64,000 nucleotides of DNA from assembly GCF_000828895.1 (NCBI RefSeq), contig NZ_AP014568.1, forward strand, positions 1,991,858 to 2,055,857. Direction: 5' to 3'. Below, piece by piece: positions 39,890-47,705 of this stretch (position 1 is the stretch's first letter; each line of letters starts with the position of its first letter). The position numbers and the translations under genes were made by a program. The DNA is from Serpentinimonas raichei (GTDB lineage Bacteria > Pseudomonadota > Gammaproteobacteria > Burkholderiales > Burkholderiaceae_C). The notes under the pieces were generated by a model. It was not told the origin of the DNA. It worked only from the letters and a program-made list of their open reading frames with translations, and did no database searches.

Positions 39890-41356
39890 ATGCACATTCA
39901 CATCTTAGGCATTTGCGGCACTTTCATGGGCGGCTTGGCCGCCTTGGCGCGCGCGGCCGGGCACCGCGTCACCGGCTGCGACGCCGGCGTCTATCCACCC
40001 ATGAGCGAGCAGTTGCAGGCGCTGGGCATCGAGCTGATCGAGGGCTTTGGGGCCGAGCAGATGGCGCTCAAGCCCGATTGCTACGTGGTCGGCAACGTGG
40101 TGTCGCGCGCCTTGGGGCCCGACGGCACGCCCAAATTCCCGCTCATGGAAGCGGTGCTCGACGCGGGCGCACGCTACAGCAGCGGCCCGCAGTGGCTGAG
40201 CGAGCACATTTTGCACGGCCGCCACGTGCTGGCGGTGGCGGGCACGCACGGCAAAACCAGCACCAGCGCCATGCTGGCCTGGATTTTGGAGCAGGCCGGG
40301 CAGCAGCCGGGCTTTTTGATCGGCGGCGTGCCGCAAAACTTTGGCGTCTCGGCGCGCCTGGGCGCTGCGGCGGCCCCATTTGTGATCGAGGCCGACGAAT
40401 ACGACACCGCCTTTTTTGACAAACGCAGCAAGTTCGTGCACTACCGGCCGCGCACCGCCGTGCTCAACAACCTCGAGTTCGACCACGCCGACATCTTCGA
40501 CGACCTGGCCGCCATCGAGCGCCAGTTCCACCACCTGCTGCGCACCGTGCCCGCCAGCGGCCGCGTGATTTTTAACGGCCTCGAAGAAAGCCTGGCGCGC
40601 GTGCTCAACCTGGGCTGCTGGAGCGAGCAGCGCAGCTTTGGCAGCGCCGTGAGCGACTTTTGCGCCGAAGGCGAGGCCGACGATTTTGTGCTGTGCCAGC
40701 GCGGTCAAGCTGCCGGGCGGGTGCGCTGGGGCTTGAGTGGGTTGCACAACCAGCTCAACGCCTTGGCCGCTGCTGCTGCCGCCGAGCACGTGGGGGTGTC
40801 GGTGGCGCGGTCAGCCTCGGCGCTGGGCCGCTTTGAGGGCGTGAAACGCCGGCTCGAGGTGCGTGGGCAGGTGCGCGTGCCTGTAGGCGGGCCGGCTTCT
40901 GGCGCGGGAGCGCCTGCCGACGAGGCGGCCACCACCATCACGGTCTATGACGACTTTGCGCACCACCCCAGCGCCATGCGCACCACGATCGACGGGTTGC
41001 GGCGCCAGCTCGACCGCCACGGTAGCAGTGGGCAGCGCATCTTGGCGCTGTTTGAGCCGCGTTCCAACACCATGAAGCTGGGCACCATGAAGGCGCAACT
41101 GCCTTGGAGCTTGGAGCAGGCCGACCTGGCTTTTTGCCACAGCGGTGGCTTGGGCTGGGACGCCGCCGCCGCCTTGGCCCCCATGGGCGCACGGGCGCAG
41201 GTGGCAGCCGATATCGACACCCTGGTGCAGCAGGCCGTGGCCGCCGCAGAACCGGGCGACCACCTCTTGTGCATGAGCAACGGCGGCTTCGGTGGCGTGC
41301 ACCCCAAGCTGCTGGCGGCGTTGCAGCAGCGCTTCGGCGCGCCGCCCGACGCTTAA
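39890..41356 (+). CDS. mpl: UDP-MurNAc:L-Ala-gamma-D-Glu-meso-DAP ligase
   Basis: Murein-recycling ligase that reattaches the tripeptide to UDP-MurNAc. The 488-residue protein opens with HILGICGTFMGGLAALA, the Mpl version of the Mur ligase N-terminal fold. It has the ATP loop VAGTHGKTSTSAM, FVIEADEYDTAFFD and NLEFDHADIF, and the C-terminal Mur domain with YDDFAHHPSAM. The start is ATG 39890; GATAAT ends 8 nt before it and no ribosome-binding site is seen. It is functionally linked to AmpG at 7.4 kb, though not adjacent. Confidence 0.92.
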   Translation: MHIHILGICGTFMGGLAALARAAGHRVTGCDAGVYPPMSEQLQALGIELIEGFGAEQMALKPDCYVVGNVVSRALGPDGTPKFPLMEAVLDAGARYSSGPQWLSEHILHGRHVLAVAGTHGKTSTSAMLAWILEQAGQQPGFLIGGVPQNFGVSARLGAAAAPFVIEADEYDTAFFDKRSKFVHYRPRTAVLNNLEFDHADIFDDLAAIERQFHHLLRTVPASGRVIFNGLEESLARVLNLGCWSEQRSFGSAVSDFCAEGEADDFVLCQRGQAAGRVRWGLSGLHNQLNALAAAAAAEHVGVSVARSASALGRFEGVKRRLEVRGQVRVPVGGPASGAGAPADEAATTITVYDDFAHHPSAMRTTIDGLRRQLDRHGSSGQRILALFEPRSNTMKLGTMKAQLPWSLEQADLAFCHSGGLGWDAAAALAPMGARAQVAADIDTLVQQAVAAAEPGDHLLCMSNGGFGGVHPKLLAALQQRFGAPPDA

Positions 41357-41409
41357 GCCCTAAGGGCGCGGCCCCCCCGGTGATCGCACCAAACGCGGCC
41401 AAGGCGCTT

Positions 41410-41730
41410 TTAGTAGCTCACCGTCATCGAGGGCACGTCGATGTGCAGCACCGGCTTGGCTAGGCTGGCGCTGGCGGCTTGGGCAAAAGCCAGCGCCCAA
41501 GGGCGGTGTGCGGGTTCGGCAAAATGCGGCTCGCCGGCGGTGCGCGCAATCACCGCCACCTTGTCGGCCGTCAGCACCTTGCCGCTCAGGCGCAGCGGCT
41601 CGCAATCGAGCTCGATGAACTGCTGATCCAGCCAACTGCGCGCCACATCGCTCGGCATGGGTTGCATTTCTTCTAGGTCGAAGGCGTACTCTCGGGCTTC
41701 GCCCCAGCTGACGATGACTTGGCTGCGCAT
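41410..41730 (-). CDS. Hypothetical protein (106 aa)
   Basis: I do not recognise this protein. It begins MRSQVIVSWGEAREYAFDLEEMQ and has an acidic middle region, no signal peptide and no membrane segment. The start at 41730 is supported by AGGAG ending 8 nt upstream (GGAG at 41739-41742). It follows the TorF-type porin gene by 70 nt on the same strand, so the two may be cotranscribed. The reading frame has normal codon bias for the window, which supports a real gene. Confidence 0.6.
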   Translation of the reverse strand: MRSQVIVSWGEAREYAFDLEEMQPMPSDVARSWLDQQFIELDCEPLRLSGKVLTADKVAVIARTAGEPHFAEPAHRPWALAFAQAASASLAKPVLHIDVPSMTVSY

Positions 41731-41800
41731 GAAATCGGCTCCTGCAAAAAAAGGGGTGGAGGTGGCCGCACCCAGCGCACGGCCACCTGCCCCCATTGTG

Positions 41801-42484
41801 TCAGAACGACTGCGTCAAACCCAGCACCAAACGGCCTGTGCCAGCCGGTCCGGCGCGGTTGGTGTCGGCACCGGACCAGATCGCCGAGGTGCTCAAGCCT
41901 TCGGTGAGGGCGTAGGTGAGGCCGAGCCGATAGTCGGTGGCACCGCTGTTGAAGTTGGAGGTGTTGCGAAAGCCGACCCCGGCTTCGAGTGTGAGGCGCT
42001 CGGTCAGGGGCTGCTCGATCAAAAAACTCAGGCGCGCGTGCTCGTCGATCGCGCCGCTGGTGCCCCAGCTCAGCTTGGTCGTCAGAACGCCATAGCTCAG
42101 GCTGCCATAGACCTCGCTGCCGTTCCAACTGCCTTGGCTGGGATAGAGGTACTTGATGTAGCCCACGTCGAAGCCCAAGCCATTGGCAAACTCGCCGCTG
42201 TAGCCACCGTAGAGGTTGATTTCTAGGTTGGCCTCGCCAAAACGGCCAGTGGAGTTCCAGTTGCCAATGTAAAAACCGTTGCCAAAGTCGTAATCGACCC
42301 CGCCTTGCAGCGCCGGCCGTAAGTCGCGCTCGCGCTCGAGCTGGCGCGAGTCTTGGTCGATGCCGTTGTATTTGTAGAGCGAGACCACGCCGAGGTTGAA
42401 GGAGAGCTGGGCCTGCGCCACAACGGGCAACGCCAAGGCTGCTGCGGCAGCCAAGCAAGACAGGGCAAAGGGGAAAGTGCGCAT
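41801..42484 (-). CDS. TorF-family putative outer-membrane porin
   Basis: A 227-residue exported beta-barrel-like protein of the TorF (Gcw_chp) family. Residues 1-24 are a signal peptide (MRTFPFALSCLAAAAALALP then AQA cleavage). The opening LSFNLGVVSLYKYNGIDQDSR and alternating aromatic strands fit the family, and the chain ends in F (LVLGLTQSF), as outer-membrane barrels usually do. Function is uncharacterised. The start is ATG 42484 with AGGAG ending 6 nt upstream. A TTTAAT -10 candidate is at 42523-42528 (minus strand). Confidence 0.82.
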   Translation of the reverse strand: MRTFPFALSCLAAAAALALPVVAQAQLSFNLGVVSLYKYNGIDQDSRQLERERDLRPALQGGVDYDFGNGFYIGNWNSTGRFGEANLEINLYGGYSGEFANGLGFDVGYIKYLYPSQGSWNGSEVYGSLSYGVLTTKLSWGTSGAIDEHARLSFLIEQPLTERLTLEAGVGFRNTSNFNSGATDYRLGLTYALTEGLSTSAIWSGADTNRAGPAGTGRLVLGLTQSF

Positions 42485-42597
42485 GGAAGGCTCCTTGTGA
42501 AAATGCGGGGAAACGCCATCCAATTAAAGCAAAAACAATGCCAAGCTCCCATAGCCCTTCGCATACCGTGCAGCGGCTGTGGTGTGCTTGCCAGCGC

Positions 42598-44136
42598 TCA
42601 AAAACTTGCCAACGCCAGCAACACCCCGATCAACCCAGTGCCCGCCAGCGCGTACACCGGCCAGCGCGGCATGGCCCCGCCGTTGGCCATGGCACGGCCA
42701 AACATGAAGAAAACGAAGGGATGCACCAAAAAGGGCATGGAGAAGATGAGCGCGATCAGCCCAGCCGCCTCGGCGCCAAACATGCCGTCTTGGGTGGCGG
42801 CAAAGAGACCAAAATGCGACAGCGAGGCCGCCTTGGCCAGCGCCGCATGCTCCAGCGGCAGGGCAAAGAGCGCCAGCAGCAGCAGGCCGCCGAACATGGC
42901 GGTGAGCTGCCAGCCGAGCGAGAACTGCATCAGGCCCTTGACCTCTTGCGCTTCGGCCCCAGCGGCGCGGCCCAGGGTGCGCAGCGCCAGCACCGTGAGC
43001 AACACCCCGCCCAGCAGCACCGCCAGCGCCGCCCCCCACAGCAACTGCCCCTGCTCCATGCTGATGGCCAGAATGGAGAAAACGAAGATATGGCCGATGA
43101 AGGGCACGTTGATCATGATCGGGGCGCGCTGCGCTGCCATGGGCCCGAGGTCGCCCGCGGTGCAGGCCCCGGTGAGGCCAGCGTGCGAGAGCGCACCCGC
43201 CATACCCGGTGCCAGGTTGCGCACCTGATTGGTGCGCCCAAACCACATCAAGAGCGCGATGCCGCCAAACATCCACAGCATCTGGCCAAAGAAGCCGTAA
43301 GCCAGCACGGCGTCCATGCCCTCGATGGCAAAGGCGTCGGCAATGCGCGAGCCGCCGATCACAAAGTTGGCCGCCAGCACCACCGGAATGCCGGCAAACA
43401 GCAGCGCGCGCAGCGTGGGGCCAAACTGCCAGCGCCAAGCCAGCGCACCCAGCCCGCAAGCCAGCAGCATGGCAAAAAAGATGGTGGGCAGCGCAATCAG
43501 CGGCCGCAGCGTTTGCGCCAGCAGCCCCGCCAGCAGCAGCAGCAGCGCCAGCACCCCGATCTCGGCCAAGCCCCGGCCCAGGTACTCGCGCTTGTTGCGC
43601 AGCGTGGCTTTGTGGTCGATCAGGATGAAAGCCAGCAGCACGCCGATGTAGGCGATCAGCGGGTAATAAGCCACCAGCGGGCCGCTGTCGGCCCCCATGA
43701 ACACGCGCCGTGCGGCCTCGATGCCCAGCAACAAAAACACCGCGCGCAGCACGAACATGAGCTGGGTGCGGTTGGTGCCCAGCAGCGTTTCCTCGGTGCA
43801 GGGCTGCATGGAATCGTCGGGTGGCACCTGCAGCGCACCAAAGAGGCGCCGCAACTGCTGCCCACCGGCAAAAAAGGCTGCCGCGAGCACCACCACCGTG
43901 GTGCCGCTGAGCAGCGAGAGCAGCGTAAAGCCGGGCAGCCCCGGCTGCGCGGCCCCGGTGGCCACCAGCACATGGCCCAGCGCCAGCCCAAAAATGACAA
44001 TGATCAGAATCGGCGAATAGCAACTGCCCGCCACCACGGTGCGCGCGATTAGCACCATGGGGATGACCAGAAACAGCGTCAGCCAAAGCTGGTTGAAAAG
44101 GTCGAAATGCGGGGCGGCGTGCAGAAGCGGTTCCAT
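42598..44136 (-). CDS. Unrecognised polytopic inner-membrane protein
   Basis: A 512-residue protein with 12-14 strongly hydrophobic segments. I do not recognise the family. Notable conserved-looking stretches are ARTVVAGSCYSPILIIVIFG near the N-terminus, GLTGACTAGDLGPMAAQRAP near residue 303 and MPFLVHPFVFFMFGRAMANGG near the C-terminus. Small residues and a Cys in the middle motif suggest a transport pore rather than a structural protein. It lies 63 nt downstream of the thioesterase gene and ends the minus-strand cluster. A transporter role is inference. Confidence 0.6.
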   Translation of the reverse strand: MEPLLHAAPHFDLFNQLWLTLFLVIPMVLIARTVVAGSCYSPILIIVIFGLALGHVLVATGAAQPGLPGFTLLSLLSGTTVVVLAAAFFAGGQQLRRLFGALQVPPDDSMQPCTEETLLGTNRTQLMFVLRAVFLLLGIEAARRVFMGADSGPLVAYYPLIAYIGVLLAFILIDHKATLRNKREYLGRGLAEIGVLALLLLLAGLLAQTLRPLIALPTIFFAMLLACGLGALAWRWQFGPTLRALLFAGIPVVLAANFVIGGSRIADAFAIEGMDAVLAYGFFGQMLWMFGGIALLMWFGRTNQVRNLAPGMAGALSHAGLTGACTAGDLGPMAAQRAPIMINVPFIGHIFVFSILAISMEQGQLLWGAALAVLLGGVLLTVLALRTLGRAAGAEAQEVKGLMQFSLGWQLTAMFGGLLLLALFALPLEHAALAKAASLSHFGLFAATQDGMFGAEAAGLIALIFSMPFLVHPFVFFMFGRAMANGGAMPRWPVYALAGTGLIGVLLALASF

Positions 44137-44199
44137 GCGGGCATGGTAGCAGGCCGGCGCAACATCCAGATGTCGCCGCCGCTCTAGGCGCTGCCCAGA

Positions 44200-44694
44200 T
44201 CAGGACACGATATAGGCCGCCGCCCCGGTGGCCAGCAGCTTGCCGTCGGCGGCGTGAAAGCCCATGCGGGTGGAGGCCACGCGCGAGCCCAGCCGCAGCA
44301 CCTCGGCGCGCAGCTCGAAGCGCTCGCCGACGCCGGGGCGCAGGTAGTCGATGCGCAAATCGATGGTGCCCAGCTTGCCAAAGCGGTGCAGGCGCGCCAG
44401 CGGCGGCTCGTCGAGGTGGCGCGCGCCGATGGCGGCCATCACCGCCAGCCCGCCCATGGCGTCCAGACCGGCGCTGATGACGCCGCCGTGGATGCGGTTG
44501 TGGGCATAGTGCCCGATCAGGTCTGGGCGCATGGTGATCTGCGCCGTCACCTGGTCGGGCGTTATGCTGGTGATCTGCAAACCCAACAAGGCATTGAACA
44601 GGATGCGGCGCTCGAAAATCTCGCGCACGCCCTCAATGAATTCGGGCTCGAAGGCGTGCGGTGGCGGCGCTGCGCTGGCTGGGCTTTTGCTCAT
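44200..44694 (-). CDS. PaaI/YigI-like hotdog thioesterase
   Basis: A 164-residue hotdog-fold thioesterase. The catalytic region YAHNRIHGGVISAGLDAMGGLAVMAA carries the HGG-x-Asp pattern of PaaI-type enzymes. IDLRIDYLRPG and ASTRMGFHAADGKLLATGAAAY complete the fold. It probably hydrolyses a fatty or aromatic acyl-CoA. It starts 14 nt after the enoyl-CoA hydratase stop, within the beta-oxidation neighbourhood. Confidence 0.85.
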   Translation of the reverse strand: MSKSPASAAPPPHAFEPEFIEGVREIFERRILFNALLGLQITSITPDQVTAQITMRPDLIGHYAHNRIHGGVISAGLDAMGGLAVMAAIGARHLDEPPLARLHRFGKLGTIDLRIDYLRPGVGERFELRAEVLRLGSRVASTRMGFHAADGKLLATGAAAYIVS

Positions 44695-44708
44695 GGTTTG
44701 GGGCCGGC

Positions 44709-45473
44709 TCAGATGCGCGAAAAATCGGGCTGGCGCTTTTGCAAAAAGGCGCTGAAGGCCTCTTTGGCGGCCGGCTCGCGCAGCATGCGGCCAAACACCG
44801 CCGCCTCTTGCATGATGGTCTGCTGCACCAGCGCCTGCTGGCCCTGCTTCATCAGGCGCTTGGTTTCGAGCAGCGAGGTTTGCGGCTTGGCGGCGAGCTT
44901 GCGCGCCACGCTCTGGGCGTAGCCGTTGACCTCGGTCGGGGGCAGCACCTTGTTGAGCAGCCCGGCTTCGAGCGCGGCTTCGGCGTAGAAGGGCTCGCCG
45001 AGCAGCAGCGCTTCGGCGGCGCGCTGGTGCCCCATGAGCTGCGCCAGCAGCAGGCTGGAAGCCCCTTCGGCGCACAGCCCGAGGTTGACGAAGGGCATCG
45101 AGAAGGCCGCGTTGTCGCCCGCATAGACCAGATCGCAGTGCAGCAGCATCGTGGTGCCTATGCCCACCGCCGGGCCGCAGACGGCCGCCAGCAAGGGCTT
45201 GGGAAAGGTGGCCAAGGCGCTGAGGAAGCGCAGCACCGGCGAATCGGCGCCCATGGGGGGCGATTGCAGGAAGTCGTTGAGGTCGTTGCCGGCGCAAAAC
45301 ACCGCCACGTCGCCTTGCAGCAGCAGCACGCGCACGCTGGCATCTTTTGCCGCCTGCTCCAGCCCTTCGGCCAGGCTGGTGTACATGGCGCCGGTGAGCG
45401 CGTTTTTGCGCGCCACGCGGTTGATGGTCAGGGTTTGCACCCCGGCTTCGAGGTGGCTCAGAATGTCGGACAT
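44709..45473 (-). CDS. Enoyl-CoA hydratase/isomerase family protein
   Basis: A 254-residue crotonase. Oxyanion-hole segments are VAVFCAGNDLNDFL and AAVCGPAVGIGTTMLLHCD. The expected catalytic Glu region reads FSMPFVNLGLCAEGASSLLL, with only the second Glu position occupied, a pattern seen in isomerase-type or AMP-dependent pathways rather than classical hydratases. Activity may therefore be double-bond isomerisation. It lies between the alpha/beta hydrolase and the thioesterase, with 24 and 14 nt gaps. Confidence 0.85.
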   Translation of the reverse strand: MSDILSHLEAGVQTLTINRVARKNALTGAMYTSLAEGLEQAAKDASVRVLLLQGDVAVFCAGNDLNDFLQSPPMGADSPVLRFLSALATFPKPLLAAVCGPAVGIGTTMLLHCDLVYAGDNAAFSMPFVNLGLCAEGASSLLLAQLMGHQRAAEALLLGEPFYAEAALEAGLLNKVLPPTEVNGYAQSVARKLAAKPQTSLLETKRLMKQGQQALVQQTIMQEAAVFGRMLREPAAKEAFSAFLQKRQPDFSRI

Positions 45474-45497
45474 GGAACGGTCTCCTTAGAATGAAAA

Positions 45498-46379
45498 TTA
45501 ATCTTGGCCCAGCGTCACAGGCCGCTGCAACAGCTCGGCCAGGCTTTGCTGCAGCAGCGGCCACAGCCCGACTTCGTGCTCGGCCTTGAAGGGCCCAAAA
45601 TGCCCGATGCGCCGCGCATCCACGTCGGCCGGAACGATGCGGCGCACCTCACGCGGGGCGTTTTCGTACCAGCCGAGCAGGCTGCGCGTGCCTTGTAGGG
45701 TCATCATCTCGTCGTCGCTGATGGAGAGCGCCAGCACCGGAAAACGCACACCGGCGTAGCGCTGGCGCGCCGCCTCGCCCTCGACCCCGACGCCGTAGCG
45801 CGGGTGCAGGCACCAGCGCCGCCACTGCAGCATGGCCGCGGCGGGGATGTTGCCGACCATGCGCAGGCTGCGCCCGGGGAAGTATCCGCACAGGCGCGTG
45901 GCCAGCGGCACCACGAAAAACCAGAAGTAGGGCACCACGAAGCGCAGCCGTGGCGTGTTTTCGCGCCAGTAGCCGCTGCCCGCGGCCACACAGAGCAGGC
46001 CACTGACCTTGTCGGCGTTGGCCAGCAGCCCCGGCAGTTGCGCGCCCAGGCTGTGGCCGAGCAGCAGCAGCGGCAGCTTGGGGCGCTCGGCGTGGGCCAA
46101 GTCGATCACGGCTTCGTAGTCGCGCACCCAGTCGTGCAGGTCGGCCTGGAAGCCGCGCAAGCGCGCCCCGGCGGGCAGAGAGTCGCCCATGCCCCGGTAG
46201 TCGAAGGTGAACACGCGCCAGCCCTGCGCCGCCAGCCATTGGGCAAAGGGGGCGTAGAAATCTTGGCGCACGCCCATGGCTGCGGCGATGACGACGCTGG
46301 CTCGGGCCTGTCCCTTGGATTCGAACACCCGAACCCCGAGCTTGTGGCCGTCGTCGGCCTTGATTTGCTGCGTTCTCAC
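45498..46379 (-). CDS. Alpha/beta hydrolase
   Basis: A 293-residue alpha/beta-fold hydrolase of the YheT-like or serine aminopeptidase group. The nucleophile elbow GHSLGAQ (Ser near 110) follows VFTFDYRGMGDS. Candidate acid and His are in ISDDEMM and RIGHFGPF. A lipase or thioesterase function is plausible from context. A terminator separates it from fadA upstream, so it heads a separate downstream unit with the crotonase and thioesterase. Confidence 0.82.
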   Translation of the reverse strand: MRTQQIKADDGHKLGVRVFESKGQARASVVIAAAMGVRQDFYAPFAQWLAAQGWRVFTFDYRGMGDSLPAGARLRGFQADLHDWVRDYEAVIDLAHAERPKLPLLLLGHSLGAQLPGLLANADKVSGLLCVAAGSGYWRENTPRLRFVVPYFWFFVVPLATRLCGYFPGRSLRMVGNIPAAAMLQWRRWCLHPRYGVGVEGEAARQRYAGVRFPVLALSISDDEMMTLQGTRSLLGWYENAPREVRRIVPADVDARRIGHFGPFKAEHEVGLWPLLQQSLAELLQRPVTLGQD

Positions 46380-46401
46380 CTGGCTGGCACCTCGCGGGAA
46401 T

Positions 46402-46437
46402 AAAAAACAGGCCGCCTGCTACAAAGGCGAGGCGGCC
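46402..46437 (-). terminator. Rho-independent terminator after fadA
   Basis: On the minus strand GGCCGCCT (46437-46430) and AGGCGGCC (46417-46410) form an 8-bp stem around a 12-nt loop. A six-T tract lies at 46407-46402 after CTG. It falls between fadA and the alpha/beta hydrolase gene and splits the cluster into two units. Confidence 0.8.
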
Positions 46438-46449
46438 CGGTGCCCTATC

Positions 46450-47685
46450 TTAAACTCGCTCAAAAATGCCGGCGGCGCCTTGCCCCATGCCCACGCACAT
46501 GGTCACCATGCCGTAGCGCAACTGGTGCCGCTGCAAGGCGTGCACCACGGTGGCGGCGCGGATGGCGCCGGTGGCGCCCAGCGGGTGCCCGAGCGCAATC
46601 GCCCCGCCATTGGGGTTGACGCGCGCCGGGTCCAGCCCGAGCGTGTTGAGCACCGCCAGCGCCTGCGCGGCAAAGGCTTCGTTGAGCTCGATCCAGCCCA
46701 GGTCGTGCTGGCCGATGCCGGCGGCCTTGAGCGCGGCCGGAATGGCCTCGATTGGGCCGATGCCCATCAGGTGCGGCGGCACGCCACGCGAGGCGTAGCC
46801 GACGAAGCGCGCCAGCGGCTTGAGGCCAAAGCGCTGCACCGCGGCACCACTGGCCAGCACCAGGGCACCGGCGCCGTCGGAGGTCTGCGAGCTGTTGCCC
46901 GCCGTGACCGAACCGAGCCCGGTCGGGGTGCCGTCGGCACGGCGCGGCACCGCAAACGGCGGCTTGAGCTTGGCCAGCCCTTCGAGCGAGGTGTCGGGGC
47001 GGGCGCCTTCGTCCAGGCTCACCACGCGCTGCTTTTGCCGCACCTGGCCGCTGGCGAGGTCGAGCGTGCGCTCGGTCACCGTAACCGGGGTGATTTCGGC
47101 GCTGAACTCACCCGCCGCCTGCGCCGCCAGCGCGCGCTGGTGCGATTGCAGGGCAAAAGCGTCTTGGGCGGCGCGGCTCACCTTCCACTGCTGCGCCACT
47201 TTCTCGGCCGTCAGGCCCATGCCGTAGGCGATGCCGTAGTCTTCGACGCGCTCGGTGTTGTGAAAGGCGGCGGGCGAGAGGCTGGGCGCATTGCCCATCA
47301 TGGGCACCATGCTCATGCTCTCGACCCCGGCGGCGATCATGACTTCGGACTCGCCCACGCGGATGCGGTCGGCCGCCATTTGCACCGCGCTCAAGCCCGA
47401 GGCGCAAAAGCGGTTCACGGTGATGCCGCCCACGCTGTTGGGCAGGCCGGCCAGCACGGCGCCGATGCGCGCCACGTTCAGGCCCTGCTGCGCTTCGGGG
47501 ATGGCGCAACCGCAGATCACGTCTTCGATGGCGGCCGGGTCCAAGTTGGGCAGCTCGGCCAGCACGGCGCGCAGCACGTGCGCCAGCAGGTCGTCGGGGC
47601 GGGTGTGCTTGAAAAAGCCACGGTGCGATTTGCCAATCGGCGTGCGCTTGGCGGCGACGATGTAGGCGTCTTGTAGGGGTTTCAT
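46450..47685 (-). CDS. fadA: Acetyl-CoA C-acyltransferase (thiolase)
   Basis: A 411-residue 3-ketoacyl-CoA thiolase closing the beta-oxidation cycle. The nucleophilic Cys is in NRFCASGLSAVQM. The other catalytic residues are in ELNEAFAAQ, NPNGGAIALGHPLGATG and the C-terminal Cys of TMCVGMGQGAA. It begins 20 nt after the multifunctional dehydrogenase gene, which fits the tight partnership of these two enzymes. Confidence 0.93.
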   Translation of the reverse strand: MKPLQDAYIVAAKRTPIGKSHRGFFKHTRPDDLLAHVLRAVLAELPNLDPAAIEDVICGCAIPEAQQGLNVARIGAVLAGLPNSVGGITVNRFCASGLSAVQMAADRIRVGESEVMIAAGVESMSMVPMMGNAPSLSPAAFHNTERVEDYGIAYGMGLTAEKVAQQWKVSRAAQDAFALQSHQRALAAQAAGEFSAEITPVTVTERTLDLASGQVRQKQRVVSLDEGARPDTSLEGLAKLKPPFAVPRRADGTPTGLGSVTAGNSSQTSDGAGALVLASGAAVQRFGLKPLARFVGYASRGVPPHLMGIGPIEAIPAALKAAGIGQHDLGWIELNEAFAAQALAVLNTLGLDPARVNPNGGAIALGHPLGATGAIRAATVVHALQRHQLRYGMVTMCVGMGQGAAGIFERV

Positions 47686-47705
47686 CGGGGAGGGCTCCGG
47701 GTTTT

